Notes: generated by a model from the sequence alone, not told the origin. A DNA stretch of 64,000 bases from Bradyrhizobium sp. CIAT3101 (GCF_029714945.1 NZ_CP121634.1:496001-560000); one strand, 5' to 3'; numbered from the stretch's first letter, positions 31,309-40,348 are shown. Program-made: numbers and translations.

Positions 31309-32976
31309 ATGAAACGCAAGATCGCAGCGATCTTTGCAGCCGATATTGCCGGCTATTCGAGGTTGGTCGCGGAAGACGAGGAAGAGACGCTGCGGCGTCT
31401 GGCGTCCTACCGCGAAGTCATCGACGATTTCATCGCAAAAGCGAACGGTCGCATCTTCAACACCGCAGGTGATGCCGTGCTCGCGGAATTCCCGAGCGCG
31501 GTCGACGCGGTGCGCTGCGCGATCGACATTCAGGAGAGCTTGCGGACCCGTAACATGGCCTATCCGCCGAGCCGGCAGATGTCGTTCCGCATCGGCATCA
31601 CCATCGGCGACGTGGTCGAGCGCGACGGCGATCTGCTCGGCGACGGCGTCAACATCGCGGCCCGGCTCGAGGGGTTGGCGGAGGTCGGCGGCATCTGCGT
31701 CTCGCGTGCCGTGCACGAGCAGGTCGCCAACAAGCTGTCGGTGCAGTTCGCCGACATCGGCGCGCAGGAGGTGAAGAACATCCCGACGCCGGTGCACGCC
31801 TACATGGTGGCGATGCGGCGCGAGGACGGGACTTACACGACGCCGCAGGTGAAGAAGGTCGCCAAGGCTGCACCCGCGCCGAACTGGATGTGGCCGCTGG
31901 TCGTCGGCGTGGTCTCGGTCGTCGCCATCGGCGTCGGCGGCTTCCTCTATTTCACCAAGCTCGAGACCGCCCAGTTGTCATCGACTGCGGCTGCGCCGTT
32001 GCCCAGCCCCGTCGCTGCGCCATCCCCGAGTCCCACGCCGACGATGGCCGCGAAGGCGCCGACGCCGTCGCCCGTGCCGACGGCGACACCGACACAAACG
32101 GCAGCCGTGACACCGCCACCGGCACCGATGCCGTCACCGCCGGCCGCGTCGGGCGGCAAGATTGCCGTGGACGCTGTGCCGTTCCTCGGCGAGCGCCAGC
32201 GTGCCTTCCTCAGCAACGAATATGCCGCCGCCGGCGATTACAAGGCCTTCGCCCTGAACATCGGCGGCTTCAACGGCTCCGCGCTCAATCAGCCGAACGA
32301 GGAGGCCGCGCGCAACATGGCGCTCGATCAGTGCCAGAAGCGCGCGGATGCCGCGCAATCGCCGCGGCGCTGCGAGCTCTATGCGGTCGGCAACAAGGTC
32401 GTCTACAGCCATGGCAATCCGCCGATGCCGCCGCAGCCCTGGGTGCGGCACGACACCATGACCGAGCGCCCGTTCGCATCGAAGGACTTTCCGATGCTGC
32501 GTGATCAGGCCAGGACTCGCGTCGAGAACATCTATGCGCCGGCGGCAAAATCGCGCTCGGTCGCGCTCGGACCGGGCGGGCAATATTTCATGGTGCTGGG
32601 GGCGTCGTCGGTCGACGAGACCGCGCGGCGTTCACTGGAGTCCTGCGGCGCGATCGCGGGCTCGGCTTGCATGATCGTGGCGGTCGACGACAATTTCGTT
32701 GTGCCGATCCCGACCCTGCTGAAGCCGAACGGCTTCTTCCACGCCGCGACCAATTCCTCCATCGTGGCCGATGCGCGGGACGAGGTGGTGCGCAAGCTCG
32801 GCGAGGGCATGGGCTGGAACGCGGTCGCCGTCGGCACCGCGGGCCGTCCCGGCCTCGGCCTGAAGGCCGCCGACGAGCAGACCGCCGTCAACGGCGCACT
32901 GGCCGACTGCGTCAAGCACGACAGCGACTGCCACGTCATCGCCATCGGCCCGTTCACGGTCGGTCCGACGAACTAG
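31309..32976 (+). CDS. Membrane-bound class III adenylate/guanylate cyclase with C-terminal repeats
   Basis: A 555-residue protein. Residues 5-170 are a class III nucleotidyl cyclase domain. The two metal-binding aspartates lie in IFAADIAGYSRL (D12) and NTAGDAVLAEF (D55), and the transition-state Asn and Arg lie in VNIAARLEG (N115, R119). One transmembrane helix (about 193-215, WPLVVGVVSVVAIGVGGFLY) leads into a Pro/Thr/Ala linker. Three similar segments of about 60 residues follow outside the membrane; each runs from a beta start (YKAFALNIGG, SRSVALGPGG, WNAVAVGTAG) to a helix and a Cys...Cys pair ending in a hydrophobic strand. They resemble DUF4189-like repeats. ATP versus GTP as substrate is not settled; K and D selectivity residues were not mapped. 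ATG 31309 was chosen; ATG 31303 is also possible. Confidence 0.85.
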   Translation: MKRKIAAIFAADIAGYSRLVAEDEEETLRRLASYREVIDDFIAKANGRIFNTAGDAVLAEFPSAVDAVRCAIDIQESLRTRNMAYPPSRQMSFRIGITIGDVVERDGDLLGDGVNIAARLEGLAEVGGICVSRAVHEQVANKLSVQFADIGAQEVKNIPTPVHAYMVAMRREDGTYTTPQVKKVAKAAPAPNWMWPLVVGVVSVVAIGVGGFLYFTKLETAQLSSTAAAPLPSPVAAPSPSPTPTMAAKAPTPSPVPTATPTQTAAVTPPPAPMPSPPAASGGKIAVDAVPFLGERQRAFLSNEYAAAGDYKAFALNIGGFNGSALNQPNEEAARNMALDQCQKRADAAQSPRRCELYAVGNKVVYSHGNPPMPPQPWVRHDTMTERPFASKDFPMLRDQARTRVENIYAPAAKSRSVALGPGGQYFMVLGASSVDETARRSLESCGAIAGSACMIVAVDDNFVVPIPTLLKPNGFFHAATNSSIVADARDEVVRKLGEGMGWNAVAVGTAGRPGLGLKAADEQTAVNGALADCVKHDSDCHVIAIGPFTVGPTN

Positions 32977-33020
32977 TGCTTCCGGTGCTTGGCCCGACTG
33001 AGCGCCCCGACGGCGGTGCG

Positions 33021-33062
33021 TTCCCTCCCCCCTTGCGGGGGAGGGCTAGGGAGAGGGGTGGC
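33021..33062. repeat. G/C-rich intergenic repeat, family E, copy 1
   Basis: Reads TTCCCTCCCCCCTTGCGGGG then GAGGGCTAGGGAGAGGGGTG. It is repeated in inverted orientation at 33125-33166, so the two together form a large inverted repeat of about 145 bases between the convergent cyclase and Nudix genes. Confidence 0.65.
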
Positions 33063-33124
33063 CCAGCAAAGACTCCCGATGATCAATGCACATAAGCGAT
33101 GCCGGCCCGACAGAATCCCTGTGT

Positions 33125-33166
33125 GGCACCCCTCTCCCTGCCCCTCCCCCGCAAGGGGGGAGGGAA
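33125..33166. repeat. G/C-rich intergenic repeat, family E, copy 2 (inverted)
   Basis: Reads GCACCCCTCTCCCTGCCCCT then CCCCCGCAAGGGGGGAGGGAA, the reverse complement of the unit at 33021-33062 with a few changes. The 295-base gap between the cyclase and Nudix genes contains nothing else that I recognise. Confidence 0.65.
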
Positions 33167-33271
33167 TGAGAGAGTGGTGCGTCCCTCACACGCGCACGCG
33201 CAAACTTCCGGCAATAATTCGCTCATGATTTCAACCCCCGTTCTACTGTGCATGGGGTTGATTTCGTCTAC

Positions 33272-33772
33272 TTACCCGGCGAAGGCCGCAAACTCTCGCG
33301 CCACCGCGCGATAGACCTCGCGGCGGAACGGCACCACGATGTCGGCGACGCGGTCGAGCCGCTCCCAGCGCCACGCGTCGAACTCCGCGGGCTGGCCGTT
33401 GCGCGGCGTCAGCGGATCGATCTCATCGTCCTTGCCGGTGAAGCGCAGCGCGAACCATTTTTGGCGCTGGCCGCGAAACTTGGCCAGCCGATGCGTCTGC
33501 GGGCCGTCATAGGGCGGGAATTCGTAAGTGAGCCAGTCGGTCTCGCCGAGATAATCGGCGCTGACGACGCTGGTCTCCTCCCAGAGCTCGCGCATGGCGG
33601 CATCGCGCAACACCTCGCCCTCATCGACGCCGCCCTGCGGCATCTGCCAGTCGAGTCCGGGCAGGATGATCTCGGGGCCGTCGCCCTTGAAGCGGTGCCC
33701 GATCAGCACGCGGCCGTCGGCATTGAACAGCGCGATCCCGACATTGGGACGGTAGGGTTTTTCGTTCGTCAC
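33272..33772 (-). CDS. Nudix hydrolase, RNA pyrophosphohydrolase-like (second copy)
   Basis: A 166-residue RppH-type Nudix hydrolase starting at a GTG codon. The N-terminus RPNVGIALFNADGRVLIGHR and the Nudix box GGVDEGEVLRDAAMRELWEE (G-x5-E-x7-RE-x2-EE) are intact, followed by TSVVSADYLGETDWLTYEFP. RppH removes pyrophosphate from 5'-triphosphate mRNA ends and starts decay. A paralogue of nearly the same length lies immediately upstream at 33836. The two differ mainly in the region between strands, so one copy may have a different substrate such as a dinucleoside polyphosphate. The C-terminal WRWERLDRVADIVVPFRREV is typical of the family. Confidence 0.85.
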   Translation of the reverse strand: MTNEKPYRPNVGIALFNADGRVLIGHRFKGDGPEIILPGLDWQMPQGGVDEGEVLRDAAMRELWEETSVVSADYLGETDWLTYEFPPYDGPQTHRLAKFRGQRQKWFALRFTGKDDEIDPLTPRNGQPAEFDAWRWERLDRVADIVVPFRREVYRAVAREFAAFAG

Positions 33773-33835
33773 GCGGAAGCTCTCGTTGTCAGCCCAGCCG
33801 GTGCCTTAGCATCAAAGCCGGGATGACAATTTGAT

Positions 33836-34342
33836 TTAGTCATCGGCGAGCGCGGAAAATTCCTTCACCACGCGCTCGTAGACCGGGCGCTTGAACGGGA
33901 TGATCAACCCGGGAAGGTTTTTCATCGGCTCCCAGCGCCAGCTGACGAACTCGGCCTTGTGGCCGCCGCCGCCGGGCTTCTCGACATTGATCTCGCTGTC
34001 CTTGCCGGTGAAGCGGACCGCGAACCATCTCTGGCGCTGGCCGCGGTAGCGGCCCTTCCAGGCGCGCCCGGCCACCGTGCGCGGGATGTCGTAGATCAGC
34101 CAGTCCGGCACCTCGCCGAGCCGCTCGATCGAGCGCACGCTGGTCTCTTCGTAGAGCTCGCGCTTGGCGGCATCCCAATTGTCCTCGCCGGGATCGACTC
34201 CGCCCTGCGGCATCTGCCAGACGTGGCTGTCGTCGACATGCTCGATCCCGCCGGCACGACGGCCGATGAACACCAGCCCCTTCGCATTGATCAGCATCAC
34301 CCCGACGCAGGTTCGGTAGGGCAGATCCTCGTAACGCGCCAT
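33836..34342 (-). CDS. rppH: RNA pyrophosphohydrolase
   Basis: A 168-residue Nudix hydrolase of the RppH/IalA type. The N-terminus is [20 protein letters not shown], and the Nudix box is [20 protein letters not shown] followed by [20 protein letters not shown]. The substrate-binding WQMPQGG precedes the box. The C-terminus keeps [13 protein letters not shown]. In this lineage the gene normally follows ctpA and the deacetylase, as here, so this copy is the more likely canonical rppH. ATG 34342 begins [12 protein letters not shown] second Nudix gene follows after 63 bases. Confidence 0.9.
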   Translation of the reverse strand: MARYEDLPYRTCVGVMLINAKGLVFIGRRAGGIEHVDDSHVWQMPQGGVDPGEDNWDAAKRELYEETSVRSIERLGEVPDWLIYDIPRTVAGRAWKGRYRGQRQRWFAVRFTGKDSEINVEKPGGGGHKAEFVSWRWEPMKNLPGLIIPFKRPVYERVVKEFSALADD

Positions 34343-34407
34343 TCCGCCAAACCCCTCGCGTACTGCCGGCTGGGCCGTGGGGGCCCGCGCCGTACCAATT
34401 CGTTGAT

Positions 34408-35631
34408 TTAGCTGGATTTTGATTTCAGCATCGCGGTTGTCAATGGCACCAATAGGATACCCCGGTCGCTCAATGTCTTGATCCAGGCGCTGACCCGTTC
34501 GATCGAGACGGGGAGCGCAGAGGCGGTGCCGACGGCAACGCCGCGTTCCCTCGCCACCGATTCCAGCTTGTTGAGGGCGCGGTCGATCTCGGTCGGGGTC
34601 GGCACCGCGTCGAGCGCGATGTCGCCCTTGCCGAACGGCACGGCGAGGCTTCCTGCGGCCTGCGGCGCGATGCTGCGTGGCGAGGAGCCGTCGTCGAAGA
34701 AGCCGAGCCCGCGCTTGGACGCCTCGCGGATGATCGGCTGCATCGCCGCATCCGTCGCCACGAAGCGCGCGCCCATGAAATTGGTGATGCCGGCATAGCC
34801 CTGGATCCGGCTCAGGTGCCAGTACAGGCGGTCGGTGTTCTGGTCGGCGGTGAGCGAGGTCAGGAGCGTCTGCGGACCGGGATCATTGTCGGGGAAGTCG
34901 TAGGGCTCCATCGGGATCTGCAGGAAGATCTCGTGGCGCTGGGCGCGGGCGCGCTCGGCGAGCTTGCCGGGGTCGGCGCCGTAGGGCGTGAAGGCCAGCG
35001 TCACCGCGCCCGGCAGCTTCATGATCGCATCGGTGGTCTTGGCGGCGCCGACGCCGAGGCCGCCGATCACGATCGCCACCACGGGCATTTTCGCGGCCTT
35101 GGCGCGGTCGGCCTCCGCTGCGTAGACGTTGAACGGCTTGAGATCGCCCGAGATCGCGGGGATCATGCCGTAGCGGGATTTCTCCAGCAGTTTTGGATCG
35201 ATCCCGGCCATGACGGCGGGTGCTGCGGACGCCGCCTCGCCTTTATCGGCGCCGTCGCCTGCGCCGATCACCACGTCGTGGCGAGCGCCGGTCGAGCCGT
35301 CGATCATGGTGACGGTCTTTTGCTCGCCGGAAGCCGCTTCCTTCGGCGCTTCCTTGGTCGCGTGCTTGCTGTCCTGACCATGACCGGCCGCAACTGCCTC
35401 GGCGGCGGGCTTCTCGTCAGTGCCCTTGGAATCGCGGATCGCGATCCGCGTCATCGGCTCGCCGCCAAGCGGGTCCTTGTTGAAGATGGCGAAGCCGGCA
35501 AAGGCGACCAGGAACAGGCCGAGCATCACGGCCAGCGCCTGCATGGCCGTGAACGGCAGCCGCAGCCGCTGTTTCCGGCGCGGCTTGTCCTGTCCGAGCG
35601 GGGCGCTCAGATCATCGGCCGTTTCAGTCAT
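34408..35631 (-). CDS. Divergent polysaccharide deacetylase family protein (YibQ-like)
   Basis: A 407-residue protein anchored by one transmembrane helix (about residues 28-48, [20 protein letters not shown]). A Lys/Ala/Glu-rich linker follows, then a divergent polysaccharide deacetylase (DUF610) domain from about residue 175. It contains [54 protein letters not shown], and [14 protein letters not shown] chose ATG 35631 ([11 protein letters not shown]); the in-frame extension upstream is out of character. Members sit next to envC and ctpA in many alphaproteobacteria, implying a role in envelope or cell-wall turnover that has not been shown. Confidence 0.85.
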   Translation of the reverse strand: MTETADDLSAPLGQDKPRRKQRLRLPFTAMQALAVMLGLFLVAFAGFAIFNKDPLGGEPMTRIAIRDSKGTDEKPAAEAVAAGHGQDSKHATKEAPKEAASGEQKTVTMIDGSTGARHDVVIGAGDGADKGEAASAAPAVMAGIDPKLLEKSRYGMIPAISGDLKPFNVYAAEADRAKAAKMPVVAIVIGGLGVGAAKTTDAIMKLPGAVTLAFTPYGADPGKLAERARAQRHEIFLQIPMEPYDFPDNDPGPQTLLTSLTADQNTDRLYWHLSRIQGYAGITNFMGARFVATDAAMQPIIREASKRGLGFFDDGSSPRSIAPQAAGSLAVPFGKGDIALDAVPTPTEIDRALNKLESVARERGVAVGTASALPVSIERVSAWIKTLSDRGILLVPLTTAMLKSKSS

Positions 35632-35735
35632 GCGAGATCCCGAATCACTCCACCGACGATACCACGCCGAGGTCAAGCGGCGGCAGGCCGGGATAGGCCG
35701 GGGATGCCAGGAGTCCCAACATGAGCTCCCAAGCA

Positions 35736-35765
35736 AAAAGGGCGGCTCCGGGAGCCGCCCTTTTC
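35736..35765. terminator. Terminator downstream of ctpA (bidirectional form)
   Basis: A 10-bp GGGCGGCTCC / GGAGCCGCCC stem flanked by AAAAA on the left and TTTT on the right, so it can act on both strands. On the minus strand it lies just after the ctpA stop and separates ctpA from the deacetylase gene. Confidence 0.85.
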
Positions 35766-35787
35766 CGTAGATGACTGTGCTTGCGAC

Positions 35788-37146
35788 TTAGTTCGCGGCC
35801 TTGGGCTTGTCGGCGGCCGCCTTGTCGGTGGTGCCGGGCGCGGGCGCCGCGGAGGCGCTGTTCTTGATGCCGTGGAGCAGATCGTCGGCGAGCTTGAGCG
35901 CCTTGTCGTCCTTGGCATCCGGCGGGACGTAGGACTGCGAGCCGGTCTTCTCGTCGCCGTCGTTCTTGAGATGGCCGCGCAGCGAAGCCTCGCCCTTGGT
36001 GTCGGTCCGCGACTTCAGCTCGTCCGGCACGTCCTGCAGCACTTCGATGTCGGGCACGATGCCCTTGGCCTGGATCGACTTGCCCGACGGCGTGTAGTAG
36101 CGCGCCGTGGTGAGGCGCAGCGCGCCGTTGCCCGAGCCGAGCGGGATGATGGTCTGCACCGAGCCCTTGCCGAACGAGCGCGTGCCGACGATGGTCGCAC
36201 GCTTGTGGTCCTGCAGCGCGCCGGCGACGATTTCCGACGCCGAGGCCGAGCCGCCGTTGACCAGCACGATGACCGGCTTGCCCTTGGTGAGATCGCCCGC
36301 ATGCGCGGTGCGGCGCTGGGTTTCCTCGGCGTTGCGGCCGCGGGTCGACACGATCTCGCCCTTCTCCAGGAACGAGTCGGAGACGGTGACGGCCTCCTCG
36401 AGCAGGCCGCCCGGATTGTTGCGGAGGTCGATGATGTAGCCCTTGAGCTTGTCGCCGATCTGGGTCGAGAGGTTGGCGACCTCCTTCTTCAGGCCTTCGG
36501 TGGTCTGCTCGTTGAAGGTGGTGATGCGGATATAGGCGATGTCGTCGGCCTCGACGCGCGCGCGCACCGAACGGACGCGGATGTTGTCGCGCACCAGCGT
36601 GACGTCGATCGGATTGTCCTGGCCCTTGCGGATGATCTTGAGCTTGATCTTGGTGTTGACGGGGCCGCGCATCTTCTCGACCGCCTGGTTCAGGGTCAGG
36701 CCCTGCACCGCTTCATCGTCGAGATTGGTGATGATGTCGTTGGCCATGACGCCGGCGCGCGAGGCGGGCGTATCGTCGATCGGAGAGACCACCTTGATCA
36801 GGCCGTCTTCCATGGTGACCTCGATGCCGAGGCCGCCGAACTCGCCGCGGGTCTGCACCTGCATGTCGCGGAAGCTCTTGGCGTCCATGTAGCTCGAATG
36901 CGGGTCGAGGCCGGTGAGCATGCCGCTGATGGCGGATTCGATCAGCTTGGTGTCGTCGGGCTTCTCGACATAGTCGGAGCGCACGCGCTCGAACACGTCG
37001 CCGAACAGGTTGAGCTGGCGATAGGTGTCAGCGGTCGCGGCTCGCGCGCTGGAGCCCATGAACACCGCACGCGGCTGGGTCACGAACAGCGTCAGCGCCG
37101 CACCGGTCGCAGCGCTGAGGAGGATAACTGAAGTCTTGCGCATCAT
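35788..37146 (-). CDS. ctpA: Carboxyl-terminal processing protease (S41 family)
   Basis: A 452-residue exported S41 serine protease. The N-terminus carries a signal or anchor segment (SVILLSAATGAALTLFV). A PDZ domain (about residues 95-175, with GGLGIEVTMEDGLIKVVSPI) precedes the protease core. The Ser/Lys dyad is in VNGGSASASEIVAGAL and RSFGKGSVQTI. The C-terminal 70 residues are Lys/Asp/Ala-rich and probably disordered. Family members trim periplasmic proteins and control peptidoglycan hydrolases. The start overlaps the stop of the EnvC-like gene as ATGA, which links the protease to that putative amidase activator. Confidence 0.93.
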   Translation of the reverse strand: MMRKTSVILLSAATGAALTLFVTQPRAVFMGSSARAATADTYRQLNLFGDVFERVRSDYVEKPDDTKLIESAISGMLTGLDPHSSYMDAKSFRDMQVQTRGEFGGLGIEVTMEDGLIKVVSPIDDTPASRAGVMANDIITNLDDEAVQGLTLNQAVEKMRGPVNTKIKLKIIRKGQDNPIDVTLVRDNIRVRSVRARVEADDIAYIRITTFNEQTTEGLKKEVANLSTQIGDKLKGYIIDLRNNPGGLLEEAVTVSDSFLEKGEIVSTRGRNAEETQRRTAHAGDLTKGKPVIVLVNGGSASASEIVAGALQDHKRATIVGTRSFGKGSVQTIIPLGSGNGALRLTTARYYTPSGKSIQAKGIVPDIEVLQDVPDELKSRTDTKGEASLRGHLKNDGDEKTGSQSYVPPDAKDDKALKLADDLLHGIKNSASAAPAPGTTDKAAADKPKAAN

Positions 37147-38540
37147 CCGCGAACCTTCTCGCCTTCATTTGCGGCCCACCATGGGCCTGGATCGATTGGA
37201 GTGCCGTCTTTGCGGAACTCGACATACAACACAGGTTGACTCGCGTTGGTGGCGAGAATGGAGGCGACTTGAGAGGTCGACCCCATGGTCGCGACCGGCT
37301 CCCCCGTGAGCACAAACTGTCCGATGTTTACCGAAATGCGCTCCATCCCGGCGATCAGGACATGATACCCGCCCCCGGCGTTGAGGATCAAGAGTTGTCC
37401 ATAGCTGCGGAACGGGCCGGCATAGACCACCCAGCCGTCGCACGGCGTTGTGACCTGCGAACCGGGCTTGGTTGCCAGCGAAATGCCCTTCTGGACCCCG
37501 CCGACCCCGTCGGAACCGCCAAAGTCCCTGATCTTGTTACCGTTAACCGGCAGCGGCAGGAGCCCCTTGGCCGAGGCGAACAGGATGGCCGGGCTGGTCC
37601 GGGAACGGTCCTTGAACACGGCTGGGCCGGGTTTGGCGTTGGCGGCCGCGGCTGCCTTGGCCTCGGCCTGCTTTGCGACCTCGGCCGCCTTCTCGGCCGC
37701 CTTGGCCGCGCTCTGCAGGTCCTGCTCCATTTTGGCGATCAGCCCCTGGAGATCACCGACCTGCTTTGACAGCGTGATGGCGCGCGAATTCTCGGCGTCG
37801 AGGTCCTTTTCGCGCGAGGACTGCTGGCGCTGCCGTTCGTCGACGAGCGCGGTGAGCCGGGTCTGTTCGCTGCGGACCTTGTCGCGATCGGAGGCGAGTT
37901 GGTCGCGCTCGGCGGCGATGTTCTTGCGCAAGCTCACGAGCTCGCCGAGCTCACCGGCAATCTTCTCGGCGCGGCCGCGCAATTCCGGCACGACGGCGCC
38001 AAGCAGCATCGCGGTGCGCAGCGATTGCAGCGCATCTTCGGGCCGCACCAGCAGCGCCGGCGGGGTGCGCCGGCCGGCACGCTGCAGCGCCGCCAGCACC
38101 TCGACGATGTCGGCGCGGCGCGAATCGAGCGAGGCGCGCGCCTGCTGCTCGCGGCCGTTGAGTGTGCGCAGCCGCGTCTCGGCCTCGTCGATCTTGGTCT
38201 CGACGGTGCGGACGTTGGCGGCGGTGTCGATCAATTGCTGATTGAGCTGGGTGCGGTCCTGGCCGAGCGAGGTGATCTCGGCCTTCAGCTTGGCCTGCGC
38301 CTCCTCCGCGCTCTTCTTGCTTGCGCGCGCGGCTTCCAGCTCCTGCTCGCGCTGCTTGATGGCGTCGGGCGAGATGGCTGCGGTCTGTGGCGCCGGTGCC
38401 GCCGACTGGGCTTGCGCGAGGCTTTCTTCGGCGAAGAGGCTTGCGCCGGCGCAGCTCGCAATCAGCAGCAAATTGAGGATCGGCGCTCGCATCTGTTGGA
38501 CAGGATTCTTGGGCAAAGTGCTCGTTGTGGCGCGAATCAC
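37143..38540 (-). CDS. EnvC-like murein hydrolase activator (degenerate LytM/M23 domain)
   Basis: A 465-residue exported protein. A signal peptide (MRAPILNLLLIASCAGASLF, ending SLAQA) is followed by a long coiled coil (about residues 60-290), rich in Glu, Lys and Ala. The C-terminal LytM-type domain carries GISLATKPGSQVTTPCDGWV, VYAGPFRSYGQLLILNAGGG and YHVLIAGMERISVNIGQ. The zinc ligands of active M23 peptidases (HxxxD and HxH) are not conserved, so this should be an amidase activator like EnvC, not an enzyme. A GTG start at 38540 overlaps the rlmH stop as GTGA. ATG 38492, directly before the signal peptide, is an alternative. Confidence 0.9.
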   Translation of the reverse strand: MIRATTSTLPKNPVQQMRAPILNLLLIASCAGASLFAEESLAQAQSAAPAPQTAAISPDAIKQREQELEAARASKKSAEEAQAKLKAEITSLGQDRTQLNQQLIDTAANVRTVETKIDEAETRLRTLNGREQQARASLDSRRADIVEVLAALQRAGRRTPPALLVRPEDALQSLRTAMLLGAVVPELRGRAEKIAGELGELVSLRKNIAAERDQLASDRDKVRSEQTRLTALVDERQRQQSSREKDLDAENSRAITLSKQVGDLQGLIAKMEQDLQSAAKAAEKAAEVAKQAEAKAAAAANAKPGPAVFKDRSRTSPAILFASAKGLLPLPVNGNKIRDFGGSDGVGGVQKGISLATKPGSQVTTPCDGWVVYAGPFRSYGQLLILNAGGGYHVLIAGMERISVNIGQFVLTGEPVATMGSTSQVASILATNASQPVLYVEFRKDGTPIDPGPWWAANEGEKVRG

Positions 38541-39019
38541 GCGCGATGGTAGGGGTGGCCGGCCAGAATGGTGGCGGCCCGATACAGCTGTTCCAGAAGC
38601 ATGACGCGGACCATTTGGTGCGGCCAGGTCGCAGAGCCGAACGCGATCGCGAGCTTGGCCTTACGGCGCAATTCGGGCGAAAGTCCGTCCGCCCCTCCGA
38701 TCACGAAGATAGTATGACCGGCGCCCTCGTCGCGCCAGCGTCCGAGATTCCGTGCGAATACGGTGGAATCGAGGTTTTGCCCGCGCTCGTCCATCGCCAC
38801 CAGAATCGATTTTTCGGGAATATGCGCGGCGATCGCCGCGGCCTCCTCGGCCATCCGTGTGGCAGTGTCGCGCGCGCGGCTCTCGGGGATTTCGTGGATG
38901 GTGAGTTCGCGGAATCCGAGCTTGCGGCCGGCCTCGTCGAACCGCTCGAAATACCGGTCGGCAAGCTCCCGTTCCGGCCCTTGCTTCAGCCGGCCCACTG
39001 CAATGACGGCAACACGCAT
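38537..39019 (-). CDS. rlmH: 23S rRNA pseudouridine(1915) N(3)-methyltransferase RlmH
   Basis: A 160-residue SPOUT methyltransferase that modifies helix 69 of 23S rRNA. It has MRVAVIAVGRLKQGPERELA at the N-terminus. The knot region is FVIGGADGLSPELRRKAKLA, then IAFGSATWPHQMVRVMLLEQ with the family C-terminus LYRAATILAGHPYHR. The length is exact for the family. It is located between rsfS and the EnvC-like gene, the standard alphaproteobacterial order. Confidence 0.96.
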   Translation of the reverse strand: MRVAVIAVGRLKQGPERELADRYFERFDEAGRKLGFRELTIHEIPESRARDTATRMAEEAAAIAAHIPEKSILVAMDERGQNLDSTVFARNLGRWRDEGAGHTIFVIGGADGLSPELRRKAKLAIAFGSATWPHQMVRVMLLEQLYRAATILAGHPYHRA

Positions 39020-39124
39020 GAGATCTTAGGGTCGCGTTTCCAGACCGCGCGCAATCCGCGCGCGCACGACGCTAGCATGCGCGTCGGCCGATTCGAAATC
39101 GGCCAGTCGCCTCTCGGACCGCGC

Positions 39125-39547
39125 CTAGATCGCCTTCGCCGCCCCTGGGCCCTGCGTGTACAATCTCTCGAGATTGTAGAACTCGCGGACCTCGGGTCTG
39201 AACACGTGCACGATCACATCGCCGGAATCGATCAGCACCCAGTCGCAGTTGGGCAAGCCCTCGACATGGATATTCTTGATGCCGGTTTCCTTGAGGCCTT
39301 TCGCGACGTTCTCCGCGATCGCGCCAACGTGCCGGTTCACACGGCCCGTGGTGACGATCATGTAGTCGGAGTATGCCGATTTGCCGCGAAGGTCGATGGT
39401 GACCGTCTCTTCCGCCTTCATATCCTCGAGGCGGGAGAGGATCAGGCTCAGCGTCTTGTCGGCGTCGGGTTGCGCCTTCAAGGCCGCAGCTTTGGTCGAT
39501 GTTTTACGCGTCGGTTTCGTAGCCTTGGGTAAAACAGACTTGGACAA
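39125..39547 (-). CDS. rsfS: Ribosomal silencing factor RsfS
   Basis: A 140-residue protein. A basic N-terminal extension of about 30 residues (Lys/Thr/Ala-rich) precedes the conserved RsfS/Iojap domain, with LEDMKAEETVTIDLRGKSAY, SDYMIVTTGRVNRHVGAIAE, GLPNCDWVLIDSGDVIVHVF and the C-terminal FRPEVREFYNLERLY. RsfS binds ribosomal protein L14 and blocks subunit joining in starvation. It follows nadD by 133 bases and precedes rlmH by 105 bases. Confidence 0.93.
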   Translation of the reverse strand: MSKSVLPKATKPTRKTSTKAAALKAQPDADKTLSLILSRLEDMKAEETVTIDLRGKSAYSDYMIVTTGRVNRHVGAIAENVAKGLKETGIKNIHVEGLPNCDWVLIDSGDVIVHVFRPEVREFYNLERLYTQGPGAAKAI

Positions 39548-39680
39548 TACAGACGTGGCCAGGGACCATTCCTTTCACTGTATCGCGAGGGCCGAATCCG
39601 TCCCTCACCGGTTACACTACATCATGTGGGGTTAAGGGTTTCAATATGCCAGAGAGCCCGTAGTCCCCCACAACTCTGTC

Positions 39681-40325
39681 TCACTTCGTACCTTTCCAGC
39701 TCCCGTCCGGGTTCCGTAAGCCCGTCGAGGACAGGTTGAGCTTCAAACCGGTCAGGAACACCCAGGCCGGTGCCCGCTGATCCGCAAGCAATGCTGCCTT
39801 ATTCTCGGGGAGGCGATAGCGCGCAAGCGCCTGCGCAGCGGGTGAGGCAAGGGCGCGAAAACTCTGCGGCGGGCGATCGATGACCGCCATCGGCACCTGG
39901 TCGGCGATGCGCCGCCAGTGCTGCCAACGATGGAATTGAGCGAGGTTGTCGGCGCCCATAATCCAGACAAAGCGCAGGCCACTGAGACGGCGGCGCAAGG
40001 TGTTGATCGTGTCGATAGTATAGCGGGTACGAATGACGGATTCGAGACAGCTCACCTCGATCCTGGAATCGTTGGCGACGTCGCGCGCCGCCTGCATGCG
40101 CGCGCCGAGCTCGTGCAGCGTGCCGTTCTCCTTCAGCGGATTGCCCGGCGTCACCAGCCACCACACACGATCGAGCTGAAGGCGCTTCAGCGCGAATTGG
40201 CTGATCGCGCGATGGGCCTGGTGCGGCGGATTGAACGAGCCGCCGAGCAGGCCGATACGCATGCCTTCCGTGTAGGGCGGTATGGCCTGCGCGAAGAAAC
40301 GTGGCGCGACGAAATTGTTACTCAA
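39681..40325 (-). CDS. nadD: Nicotinate-nucleotide adenylyltransferase
   Basis: A 214-residue NadD that adenylates nicotinate mononucleotide in NAD synthesis. The nucleotidyltransferase motif is [18 protein letters not shown], an HxxH variant of the HxGH motif; [12 protein letters not shown] and [16 protein letters not shown] are also typical. The start is uncertain: the longer frame starts at TTG 40325 (MSNNFVAP), while ATG 40262 (MRIGLLGGS) gives the canonical NadD N-terminus without the 21-residue extension. It lies 23 bases after proA and is likely co-transcribed. Confidence 0.93.
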   Translation of the reverse strand: MSNNFVAPRFFAQAIPPYTEGMRIGLLGGSFNPPHQAHRAISQFALKRLQLDRVWWLVTPGNPLKENGTLHELGARMQAARDVANDSRIEVSCLESVIRTRYTIDTINTLRRRLSGLRFVWIMGADNLAQFHRWQHWRRIADQVPMAVIDRPPQSFRALASPAAQALARYRLPENKAALLADQRAPAWVFLTGLKLNLSSTGLRNPDGSWKGTK

Positions 40326-40348
40326 TGCCCCACGCCTCGCGCCATGCC

